Below are positions 35,491 through 46,718 of a stretch of 64,000 nucleotides of DNA, piece by piece. The notes under the pieces were generated by a model, which did no database searches, was not told where the DNA came from, and saw only the letters and a program-made list of their open reading frames with translations. This DNA comes from Dermatophagoides farinae (lineage: Eukaryota; Arthropoda; Arachnida; Sarcoptiformes; Pyroglyphidae): NCBI RefSeq assembly GCF_024713945.1, contig NC_134680.1, positions 5,143,501 to 5,207,500 of the forward strand, given 5' to 3'. The translations under genes and the position numbers were made by a program. Each line of letters starts with the position of its first letter. Position 1 is the stretch's first letter.

Positions 35491-36561
35491 TTAAAAGTCA
35501 GTTTGTTTAGTACAGTGAAGTTTATCGGTCGCTTGACTGGAACTTGTGAAACGATTAACCGTTTCACCTAAATCAGGTGGCAATGCTAATGGTTCTATTG
35601 ATAAAAATCGTTTAGTTGTATGTAATTTCAATCCATAATCAGTGGTTATAAGGTTTGGATTGTATGGTGCAAGCGAATTCAGTTGAGGTAAACGTAAAAG
35701 TTGTACAAGACCCACATAATCCTGTCGATATGGATTCGATTCGTCGTCATCTGAGAAAGTTGTGAACCGTATGGCCGAATCTGATTCAAAATAAAGTTTT
35801 TGTCGAATCGAATGATCATCAATAAGATCATATTGTGGAATGGATGCAGTGACCATTGTTATAATTGATACCGATTTTGTTAGACGTCTCATTAATGATT
35901 TCAATTGATGCATCAGTCGCGGCAATTGATTGATTTCGATCGAACTATTTGGTGAACCTAATTGATCGATGAATATTCGACATACTTTATCTGATTTTTG
36001 CTCAAGAGATTTTTCCCTCAATATTTTTATCAATTCTGAATGGTCGTAGAATTTGATTGTCATGTTTTCTAACAGATTGGCATCGATATATTCGCCAAAA
36101 TCAAAACGTTTTTGTTCGATATTTTCATCGAATCGTGATGGAATATTTGAATATCGGAAGGCAATTTTCATTTTGGAGAAATCTTTGGCTGGACTCACAC
36201 CATTACCGCTTGATAATGGATCATCTCTTGTAAATGAAGGTAATTCACGGATAAAACGACATTTACCATGGCTGAGTGTAGGAGAAAATATTATGATTTC
36301 CTGTTCGGCATAGATTGCTGATGATAGATATGCTTTCACCAACATAGAACTATACATTTGAAATTGATCTTCTTCTGTTGTTGATTAGATTCAAAAAATT
36401 AAAATCAAGAAAATTAAATAAAACAAAAATCAAAACAAACCTATGATGTTCACTGAAGTGAGAGCAAAGCCACCACCGATTAGATCATCAAAACTGTCAA
36501 TACCGGTTGGACAGACACTCTGGAGGCCTTTTGTTGAGAATTCTAGGCCCGAAGAAGCCAT
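35491..36561 (-). CDS. ELP4: Elongator complex protein 4
   Basis: Exons 36561-36441 and 36374-35491 on the minus strand join to 334 residues. The N-terminus (CPTGIDSFDDLIGGGFALTS) is the degenerate RecA-like Walker A region of ELP4 (human [20 protein letters not shown]). The splice gives IIEEDQFQMYSS, matching LLIEEDKYNIYS. MKIAFRYSNIPS follows, and the C-terminal FLSIEPLALPPDLGETVNR fits the family end. ELP4 with ELP5 and ELP6 forms the hexameric ring that helps Elongator modify tRNA wobble uridines. Length is somewhat below the human protein (424). It ends 97 bp from MED1, tail to tail. Confidence 0.88.
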
Positions 36562-36664
36562 GATAAATTTAAAAATATTAGCCAATTTATTCGAAAAATT
36601 GAAATCAACTTTCTTGAAGCCGTGACAATCACGTGTGTTGATTTGTTTTCGTGATGGACGAAAC

Positions 36665-36672
36665 TATCGATA
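36665..36672. promoter_or_regulatory. DRE-like palindrome TATCGATA upstream of ELP4
   Basis: TATCGATA is the core DNA-replication-related element bound by DREF in insects and common at housekeeping promoters. It lies about 105 bp upstream of the ELP4 start codon, near a CACGTG E-box at about 36630. Position fits a promoter; whether mites use it is inference. Confidence 0.35.
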
Positions 36673-39600
36673 GCAAAGAATTGTATAAAAAATGATGGTA
36701 AATATGTTTCCGTATATAATAATCATCATTATAAAATCAATAAAAATTGTTCGCAAAAAAAATAAAGGAGTTTGATCTGATATTGATGATAAAAAAAAAT
36801 CGTGATGATAAATTATCAGGCCAACATGATGAATCCATCAATGAAACAAATGGTTGTTTTTATTCAGAAAGAATCGATAGAATCATCATCATCGGTAATG
36901 GTCATCAAACACGCAAACAGCAAAATATTCTGACCAGTATTGAAGGTATAGTAGAATATGGCAGATGATTGAAAGCGATAAACTACTTTTTCTTTTTTGT
37001 TTAGTTTTTTTTCGTTGTTGTTTAGATCACGGATAGTGGTTTTGCCATATCATTATCGTTATAGCTGAAACAATTTTTTGGTTATATTTTTTTCAAGTGA
37101 AAACAACATAACGAATAACAAACAATCGACAATGATGATGATGATGATGATTGTTCCAAAATGCCGGCGTTTCGGTTCATTTGATTCGATGAGAATTTAA
37201 TGTTCTTGATTCGAATTTTTTTTTTCGTTGTTGGTGTGTGTTCATTTTTTCGTCGTTTTGTTTTGTTTGTTTGATAGTTTTCTTTTTGTTGTTGCTATTA
37301 TTATTATTATTCTCTGACAAATGGATTCACGATTGATGGCGATAAATCGATTCATCGAATCGAATCAAAATCGAATGATAATGGTACAACAACAACAGTT
37401 ACTACTGGTAAATGGTAAACAATTTTACTGAGATTTCATCTACAGAGATTTTATCGACAAAAAAACAAAAATAAAAAAAAATCGATTCATTGAACATTTG
37501 TATTTTGCAACACACACACACACACGCACACAACATGTTGGCTAAAGTAAGGAGCGAAAAAAATATGATAACTAACAAAACAAAACAACAACAACAACAA
37601 AAACATTCGAAAAATCATCAATTCAAACGGCCCATTCTGATGATGGGCTTATGATTCTGTTTTTTTCTATTTCTATTTTTTTGATTCTTTGATTTTATCA
37701 TCATCATCATCATCAAGACCAAAAAAAAAAATGGAAAAAACTTTATCAACTTGAAAAGTTTCAAGTTTCGAAAATTCAATTCTGTTTTCAAATTGAATTC
37801 TCATTATTATACTATAGTGTATACCGCCTCAGCCACCAACATGAAAAACCAACAAATGAAAAACGAAAAAAAAAAGAAACAAACAAAAACAAACTAATCA
37901 AGAATTAAACAATGGTGGATGACATATCCAATATCAATCTATTCATCCATCCAAAGAAAAAAAAAGAAGTTTTCAATTTCAAATTACTTTCAAAAATATA
38001 AATTCTATTTTTCAAATGATGATGATGATGATAATGTAGCTGTACATCTAATGTGGCAAATGTTATAGATAGAAAAAAAACGGAAATCAAGTTTTAATTA
38101 AATTTTTTTTTACTTACGTTTTCGTTATTCGTTGTCTTTTCTTGTTATGATCAATTTTCAACATTCGATTCAATATGATATAGAAAGCTTTTCGAAATCT
38201 GTCTCTTAATGTTGTTTAGTTAGTTCAAATATTATACTTTATTATTTATTTTCATTGTTTCTTTGGAAAAAAAACTTTTGACATTCGAGTTCAGCGGCAG
38301 TTTGACATTTCTATTTGAATGAATGAATGAATGAATGAATTAATCATTGCATAGAATTTGGAATTCAATTTTCATTCAAACACAACCAACAATCCCATCT
38401 CAAAGGAATTGAATTATTCTAATCAATTAATTAATTATTTAATCAATCAATCAATCAATCAATTGAATTGAATTGACACACACACACACACACAACTGAT
38501 CTTGATCATCAATTCAATCGGGTATTCCAAAAAAAAATCGATGGCTGAACAAAACAAAACGAAAAAAAACTTTATAGTTTTTCTTCTCATGGATTATTAA
38601 AAAAAAACGATGAATATATGGAGATGTCATTGGAAAATTAATTTATTATCATCATTATTGATCATCATCATCTGAAAATTGAACAACATCAAGTGATTCA
38701 TGAATGAATAACACACACATAATATCCGATTAGTTTTTCTCGTTAAATGATCGATCATTATATGAGTGAATAATCAGGTGGAATAATAATAAACAAACGA
38801 GAAAAAAAATCAAACAGGAAAAGGAAGTTATCCATGACTTCTTGACTTTTTTTTGATGAAAATAAACTTTTGATGACTCATCATACATTCAATTTTTTTT
38901 CTGATGATTCATTTTGGGATTATATTTATATATTATTATCATCATAGACAACATCGATAACTAACCAACGATAACCAAAAAAAAAAAAAAATCATCATTA
39001 TAGTGGCAAAAATCAGAATCGTTTCGACATTTAATTTATTCGTCGTTGTCGTCTTTTATTTTTTCTTTTTCGTTCACGATTCTGTTCGTTTTTTCATCGT
39101 ATCGTATCAAAAAGATCGAATTTTAATTGCTTTGTTCTCGTCGTCATATAGACGCATCGTTCATATGGTAGTTGATTATTTGACAAAAGTGAAATAAATA
39201 AGTTTCACCAATCTTTATTTGAGATGAAATTGTCTAACAACAATCAACTCCTGGATCTAGTGAAAAGTCAATTTTCTAGTTTTACGTGTGTGTGTGTGTG
39301 TCGTCTTCTTTATTATTATTATTATTTGAAAATAAAGGCAAAATAAAACGAACAATGAGATTCTATCGATAATGTTTTCTAGATCAAAGAATCATTTATC
39401 TTCTTCGGTTGGTCGATTCACCGAACAATCGATCGATCGATCGGTTGTGTTTTTTTTTAATCGGTATTAAAATCTATACTTTTCAAACTCAATCTCAATG
39501 ATAATGTTTTGTTTGTGTTTTGGGTGGGTAGCACATCAATTTAAGTTTTTTTTCCTATTATTATTATTATTATTCATTGGTGACTTAGTGAAGGACGAAT

Positions 39601-40135
39601 CGAATCGGTTGCGTCGGTGTGTGTGTGTGTATCGAATGGATCCATTATATCAATCACACATGGGTATCGTTTTTTTTTTTTTTTTTTTTGACATCGGACA
39701 TGCAAAACAAAACAAAAAAAAATTCGAATATCTTGAACATGTCATATTCAATTTGTAAAAAATGTTAGAAACAAACACGAAAACAAAAACAAAAAAAAAC
39801 ACAATTCCTGAAACTGTCAAACTTTATTTTTGTTTTTGTTGTTGTTTTGTTTTTTATTTATTTTTTGTTTTTCATACAGACATACATGTGTCAAATTCAA
39901 TCATCATGCTTGATTGATTCAATTTGATCGATCAATCGATCGATTGCTTCAAGCTCGTTAGATCATAATGAAGAATCATCAATTCAGTTCAATTTAATTT
40001 TGTCGATGGTATGATTATCGAAAAAAAAAATTCGTTCATTTCTTTTTCAAGGACAAAAAAGCTGAAAGTGAAACATAACAATAATAAAAAATTTTCATCA
40101 TCATTATGGCAATGTCATGACAATCAATTGATATC

Positions 40136-40176
40136 GTCGTCGTCGTCGTCATCATCATCATCATCATCATCGTCAT
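40136..40176. repeat. GTC/ATC trinucleotide microsatellite
   Basis: About 13 trinucleotide units, GTC then ATC, lie in non-coding DNA about 240 bp before the 40.4-kb gene. Confidence 0.8.
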
Positions 40177-40414
40177 AGTAAATGCCTTGTCATCATAATT
40201 ATTATTCATAATTAAATGAATGATGATGGTTTGAAAATAAAAGAGAAACTGAAATTCAATGATCTGAATTTATTTGGCCATTGGAATTGGAAAAAAAAAC
40301 TTATTCAAGTCATGATTATAGTCTAGTTTGGTTTTTTTTTATTTGGTTATTTTTCACATTTTACTTGTGTGTTGATATTCAAAAATTGGTGTTTTTTTTT
40401 CTCGTAAATAAACG

Positions 40415-41644
40415 ATGCCACGAAAATATACTGAATATGTATCGTATGAATATACGATGAAAAAAATTGCATCACCATCAACGAAAAAAGATATTAATGA
40501 ATGTGATAATAATGATAATGATGATGATGTTGATGGTTCTAGTGAGAAAAAATTTTTTAAAAAAACAACTACAACATCGAATAATGATTTGAATAATAAT
40601 TTGATTGATAATAATAATGTCGGACACATAAATCGTAATGAATCAAAAGCTAGCCATAAAAATGATGATGAACATCATAATGAAACAAACGTCAATCATG
40701 AATATGATCCATATAGTTATGGATTTCGTCCATTATCCGAAAGAAATATTTATCGTTCATTCGAAATAATTCGTACGCCAACCGAAACTAATACCGATGA
40801 AAAAAAATCAACTAAAACACAGTCACAGCAACAACAAGAATCAACGATTGTTTCAGATGATGGTCCATTCGATGAAATTGATAATAGTGGCCACATGAAA
40901 CATCAAACACAGAACAAATTCATGTCGTCGGAAGAAGGATCATCAATCATTAATAAGAATCGTGAAGGAAAATTCGATGAATATACGATTCCAACCATCA
41001 TGGTAAATGAAAGACCAGTCGATGTACCCGGTTATAATCCATTGAAACATCAATCAAAATCACCTAAGACGACAAAAAATCAAGATTCGGAATCCAGAAA
41101 ATCACCACGAGTAATTGAGATTAAAGTTCAAAAATCATCAGATGAAATGCCCAAAGATTCAAATTCGAATCATACAAATACTGCTACTATTTCAACAACA
41201 AATGATTCAAATTGGAAAAAACCACCATTACCACCGAATCATGGATTTCGTCGACGAACATCCATGCCAGTCACTACTGGCCATCGAAAACAGCAGCTAC
41301 ATCAACAACAACAACAGCCACGACCATCTTCATCATCGGCCATTCATAGTAATCATTATCATGATAATAATCTTCAAATTCCAAAAGTTTGGCCCGATTT
41401 TCATCATCCAGATAGTTTCCATGTAGATCGTTTGCCATTTTCATATTGGTTTTCAGATTCAAATTATTACGATAATCGACGTGAATCCATTTCATGTCCA
41501 TATTCATCACCAACATCGATAGATGAACTAATGAATTCGGAACCGATACCAACAAAATTTCATTCATATAAATGTACTCGATATGAATTGACCAAAACGA
41601 CTACGACCACTTCGGATGAAAAGACAATACCCAAAAAAGCATGA
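40415..41644 (+). CDS. Unknown disordered protein, single exon
   Basis: One uninterrupted frame of 409 residues starts MPRKYTEYVSYEYTMKKIAS and stops at 41644. It is strongly biased to Asn, Asp, Ser, Thr, Lys and His, with a Gln run (LHQQQQQP) and no membrane or signal segment. Less biased islands are EYDPYSYGFRPLSERNIYRS, PTIMVNERPVDVPGYNP, WKKPPLPPNHGFRRR and the C-terminal KFHSYKCTRYELTKT. Such ordered islands inside disorder suggest short binding motifs, and KPPLPPNHG could bind SH3 or similar domains. I recognise no family. Length and in-frame codon bias make chance unlikely, but flanking exons could exist in the gene-poor DNA on either side. Confidence 0.6.
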   Translation: MPRKYTEYVSYEYTMKKIASPSTKKDINECDNNDNDDDVDGSSEKKFFKKTTTTSNNDLNNNLIDNNNVGHINRNESKASHKNDDEHHNETNVNHEYDPYSYGFRPLSERNIYRSFEIIRTPTETNTDEKKSTKTQSQQQQESTIVSDDGPFDEIDNSGHMKHQTQNKFMSSEEGSSIINKNREGKFDEYTIPTIMVNERPVDVPGYNPLKHQSKSPKTTKNQDSESRKSPRVIEIKVQKSSDEMPKDSNSNHTNTATISTTNDSNWKKPPLPPNHGFRRRTSMPVTTGHRKQQLHQQQQQPRPSSSSAIHSNHYHDNNLQIPKVWPDFHHPDSFHVDRLPFSYWFSDSNYYDNRRESISCPYSSPTSIDELMNSEPIPTKFHSYKCTRYELTKTTTTTSDEKTIPKKA

Positions 41645-44600
41645 TAAATTTATTCAAATTTCCATAGTCAAAACACAGATTAACAAATTATGATAATATC
41701 AATTCTGACATGATCGACATTAATTGAATGAAATTTATTACATCTCTTTTCACCGCACATTTATTCGAATGTCATGAATGTTTTTTTTCCATTAATAATC
41801 ATAAAACATCATCAAATCATGAAAAAAATTGTACATTGAAAATGAATTTTCTTTGAATTTCAAATTCAACCAAAATCATACAAAAAAAAACGATGATATT
41901 GTTGTGTGTGTGTGTGTGTGTGTATGTGGGTGACATGGAAGAATAATTTGTTCCCGCATTCTACATCCCTTGAAAGATTCGATTTGTGTTTTTTTTTTTT
42001 TTTTTTGAGAATCTCAAAACATTCGATCCATTTGTGGCCTAGTTTCTATATATTATATGTAACAACAAACCATTTGCAAATCGATTCAGATGATGATGAT
42101 GTTCATCATAATCATCATCATAGTGATTTTGTGAATTTTCTTGTTTTGATGATGAATGATGATCCACTTGGTCGTCGTCGTCGTTGTTGTCGTAATCATC
42201 ATCATCATCATCATCATCGTCAGATGCTTTATCATCGCACAACCAACAAATGATGATGATGGAAAAAGAATCGTTTCATTCTTTTACATTTTGGATTCTG
42301 ACAAATCCTGTCCGGATAATAATGTAGAAAAAGTGAGAGAATTGAAAAAAAAACGAAACAAAATTTATCTATTTGTATCATATATATTATATGGATATGA
42401 ATAATGCGGCAAATACATTTTCAGCTGGATTCTAGAACCATAAAGAATTAGAATATAAGAAACATAAAAACGATTATTATATAAGAAATTTTCTTTTCTA
42501 CTTTCCAATGTTGTTGCATATAATATATTATGGGCAATCATAACAATAAGATTTTACTTTTTTTTCTCTTTCTTTTTCTTCTTCTTCTTCTTCTTCTTCA
42601 TAATACATTTAATATTTCGGGTTTTTTTCTGGTTCGAATCGGATTGGATGATCAGAATGAATGATGAGTGCATCCATTTCAAAATTCGGTTTGCTTGCAG
42701 TGTCATAATAATGATAATGATGATGATGACGATAATTTCCCTTCATCAGAGAAACCAGATGATCCTCGTTTTTTTTTTTTTTTTTTTTTGATTTGAAATT
42801 GAAATTTAACATAAAAAAAATTAACGGAAAAAAGACATCGACCATGATGATAATGATAATACGATATTTATGACACATGAGTGTCATGTCATTTTTTTTC
42901 GGGAACGCTGGAATCGCCATCATTATCATCATCATCATTAGCATCGCGAATGAATTGTTTAATTTGCATATTTTTTTCTGGTGATTCTTTTTGGTTTTTT
43001 TTGTTTCCATTTTTATATTCTAATATGTGATCATGGAATACATTTTTTTATATTGAATTTATGCAATGCACTTAACTGGAAATGAATTGAAGATGCAAAT
43101 GACTTAGAAAAGGCTGCTATTTTTGGTTTTGGAATCGACACATTAAATTTGATGATCGTCAATCCATCGGTCTAATGATTGATTGTCATCCATAACATAC
43201 AATTGGTATCATCATCATCATCATCATCAAAACAAGACAAGAAAAAAAATCAATATTTAAAGGAGGAAATCATATTGAAGCGACAAAACGAAATTTAAAA
43301 ATTTCTAGATTCGTTAACATTTGAATTCGATTTTTTTTCAACTGGCTTCTTGTTGTTGTTGTTGATGCATTATTATTATCAGCCTTGTTCTTGTTCTTGT
43401 TGGTGTTGTGTAAAATGAAAATTTTCATTTTTAATAGTAGAAAAAAAATTCATCGTGTTCATTGAATTGAAATGAAATGAAATGTTTCATTTCATTACCA
43501 TTATCAATGAATGTGATTATTATGATGGGTTTTCTTTTCTTGAAAATTTGTCGTTGTGAAAAAAAAAAAATTTTTTTTCCGTATAAACATTTCGAATCGG
43601 ATCGATTCACATCCAAAACAACAATCAAATAATGATGATTCGAATGGAAAAGAACAAAAAAAAATCGATATGATATGCGTCATTTTTATCATTTCAGTTT
43701 GTTGTTCTGGTGAATTGGATTTTGATTCAATGTTCCACAAAAAAAAGAGCGATGAGAGAATTGCCCGTAAGTATGGATCAATTTTTTTTTTGCTTGTTAA
43801 ACACTGAATTTTTATGGAGACAATGAAAAAAAAGCTGCTTTCAATTTTGCATTTGATCTAATTATTATTATCAATTTCATTGTTCTCTGTTCATGAATCA
43901 ATGATCACTATTGGAAAAAATATTTCTATTGCTTCGCCATGGAAAAAGTGTTTTGAAATTTTTCTCACTTTAATCGGATATCGGATGCTATGAATTTCCT
44001 CATGTATTGTTTCCTTGTTTTTTTTTTGTTCGATTCTGTTAAAGAATTGATTCGATTATCACAATCATCATCATAGCTTTACGGTCGGATTACTTTTGAA
44101 GTTTTTTTTTCTGTGTTCCATCATTGAGATGCAAACAAAAAAAAAATGTTGGCTAAAGTGGATATATTTGCTTATTATAAACATTTGGGAAAAAAATTAT
44201 TGTTGTTGTCATCGTCGAAGAGAATTTGAATTTTTTTTTCTATCTCGTTGTTCATTTACATATTAATAGCTTCGAATAGATTGGCTAATTACGTCATTGA
44301 AATTGTTGAAAAAAAATTCATCACAATACAAAGGCGTCTCAATACACAATTATATGATAATGATGATGATATTGGATACAATGTAATTCAAGATAAATAC
44401 AATGAATGGTCGTAAAGTCGCCATTTCAATAATGATCATAGATATGGTTGTTTGTTTCGTTTTCCATGCGTCATTATCACCATTCATTTTATTATGGTTC
44501 CGTCGATTACAGGTGTTTGACAACATTAGACTAGATGAACAAATATAATAATATCCATGGTCATTAAATTAAATGGACGAACGAAATCAATTTGTTTTTT

Positions 44601-45034
44601 TTTTGTTTATATTTTTATATTGTATTGAATTTAAGGGCGAAACCCATTTTATTCATTGATTGATCAGTTGGGCGTAGTCGCCAGTGTGTGTGTGTGTGTG
44701 TTTATGACATTCGATTTTTTATTGTTGTCATTTACGTCCATATATTACATCAGAACACCGGACATTGGTCGAGGCTCAATAATCGATATGGTGTTTTAGG
44801 AATTTCACAAGTTTTTTTCTGGGCACTTCTAAAGCATGAGGAAATGGGATTATGAAATGAAATTATTATTATTATTTTTTGTTCAATTATTTGGATTAAA
44901 TTTTTTTTATTACCTTTAATTATGGCTATGATGATCATTCGAGTATATATAGATAGTTGGCTCATTGACATTCGTTATTCAAATCAATTTGAGATTCAAA
45001 TTATTATTCGATCAAACAAAGTTCATAGTTGACG
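41645..45034. other. Gene-poor DNA between the 40.4-kb unknown and catalase
   Basis: AT-rich, with a TG run at 41903-41922, T-runs near 41988-42006 and 42770-42789, and ATC/ATG tracts near 42088-42112 and 42196-42217. A CTT/TCT run lies near 42576-42598 and a TG run near 44682-44701. All ORFs found are microsatellite translations. The last 100 bp are the catalase promoter. Confidence 0.5.
44944..44951 (+). promoter_or_regulatory. Candidate TATA box of catalase
   Basis: TATATATA, followed by AG, lies 84-91 bp before the catalase ATG. About 30 bp downstream is TTGACATTCGTT, a plausible transcription start, which would give a 5' leader of about 60 nt. It is the only gene in the window with an obvious TATA-type element. 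Confidence 0.5.
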
Positions 45035-46718
45035 ATGGAACCAGATAATGTAAGCTATTATCCATCGAATGATCCTGGTGCTAATCAATTGGAACAATAT
45101 GCCCGTGAACACCAAGGCCAAAAGGTATTTCACATCATCATTAATTAATTTGAATGATTATGTAATGGTATGATAATAATAATAGCCACAATACATAACA
45201 ACATCGACTGGTAGTCGTGTTGGTGATTTTCGTAATGTCATAACCGTTGGTCCACGTGGTCCGATGTTATTGGATGATATAACATTTATTCAAGAAATGG
45301 CACATTTTAATCGTGAACGAATACCGGAACGAGTTGTTCATGCTAAAGGTGCTGGGGCATTCGGATATTTCGAAGTGACTAACACAGAAATCACCAAATA
45401 TTGTCGTGCTGGCCTATTCAGTCAATTGGGTAAACGAACACGTGTAGCGGCACGATTTTCAACCGTAGCACGTGAACGGGGTTCAGCCGATACCGTACGT
45501 GATGTTCGTGGATTTGCCATTCGATTCTATACGGAACAAGGGAAATTGGGATCTTGTTGGCAATAATACGCCGGTATTTTTTATTCGTGATCCACATTTT
45601 TTTATGCGTTTCATACATTCACAGAAACGTAATCCACAAACTAATCTTCTGGATTATAATGCACGATGGGATTTTTTCACATTACGACCGGAATCACTAC
45701 ATCAGGTTACATGGATGTATAGTGATAAAGGCATACCGGATGGCTTCCGTCATATGGATGGTTGGGGTTCTAATACGTATAAATTGGTCAACAGTAAAAA
45801 TGAACCGGTCTATAATAAATTCTATTGGCGAACTAATCAAGGTGTGAAGAATTTGGATGTCGATACGGCAAATCAATTGGTTACAAATGATCCAGATTAT
45901 GGTGTTCACGATTTGTATGATTCGATTGCACGAAAACAATATCCCAGTTGGACGCTTTACGTACAGATAATGACCTATGATCAAGCACGACGTTTTGAAT
46001 TTAATCCATTTGATTTGACAAAAACTTGGCCCGAGAATGATTACCCGTATATTGAAGTTGGTCGAATGACATTAGATGAAAATCCAAAGAATTATCATGC
46101 CGAAGTTGAACAATTAGCATTCAGTCCATCGAATCGTGTACCAGGTATTGAATTTTCACCCGATAAAGTGCTACAGGCTCGAGTATTTGCCTATGCTGAT
46201 GCTCATCGCTATAGGTCAGTATTATTTGAAATCCTTTCATTCATAAAAGAGTGTGGTCCATATCGATCTTTTTGATTTTTCGTTTGAATAGAATTGGCGT
46301 AAATTCTAATCTGATCCCAGTGAATCGACCAATCGTACCAGTAATTGCTCCAACAGAACGTGATGGTGCAATGATGACTGGCGACAATCAAGGTGGTGCA
46401 CCTAATTTTTGGCCAAATTCATTCGATAATAATCGTGATGACCCGATCGGTTCGAATGATTTACGTACACATGTGACCACAACCGATATTGATCGTTTTG
46501 AATCAGGTGATGAGGATAATTATACACAGCCACGGCAATTATATTTAAGTTTTGATCAATCAGAACGGGAACGTCTTCATTTGAATATTGCCAGTGATTT
46601 ACAATATTGTTATGAATTCATTGTTGAACGTGCATTGAATCATTTTGAAAATATTCATGTTAATTATGCTGCAGGTATTCGACGTTCATTGCAAAATCTT
46701 CGTATTCAAAACAAATGA
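45035..46718 (+). CDS. CAT: Catalase; one-base frame break
   Basis: Three exons: 45035-45124, 45186-46214, 46292-46718. Ignoring one base, they give 514 residues in phase. Family marks are clear: the distal-His region [66 protein letters not shown] with TWP, and the proximal heme-ligand motif [14 protein letters not shown], whose last Arg is completed by splicing. The enzyme breaks hydrogen peroxide into water and oxygen, normally in peroxisomes. The C-terminus (RIQNK) is not a standard SKL signal, as is usual for animal catalases (KANL in human). Near 45540-45550 (GGGAAATTGGG) the frame slips by one base, between FYTEQG and the expected [10 protein letters not shown]. As both sides are perfectly conserved, an extra base in the assembly is likely. 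Confidence 0.93.

Larger units (their letters stand above)
36562..40414. other. Gene-poor DNA between ELP4 and the 40.4-kb unknown
   Basis: It holds the ELP4 promoter, several CA and TG runs (near 37511, 38478, 39287), GAAT and AATC tetranucleotide tracts near 38320-38345 and 38442-38465, GATC palindromes at 39430-39440 and 39928-39950, and a GTC/ATC array at 40136-40176. Short ORFs here (for example 36747-36968) have no family likeness. I see no convincing exon. Confidence 0.5.

Noticed and set aside
36655-36695. Tiny ORF MDETIDSKELYKK upstream of ELP4
   Set aside because: Thirteen codons on the opposite strand with no support; overlaps the promoter motifs.
43440-43500. GAAATG/CATTTC hairpin
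   Set aside because: Short and built from simple AT-rich repeats; no sign of an RNA gene.
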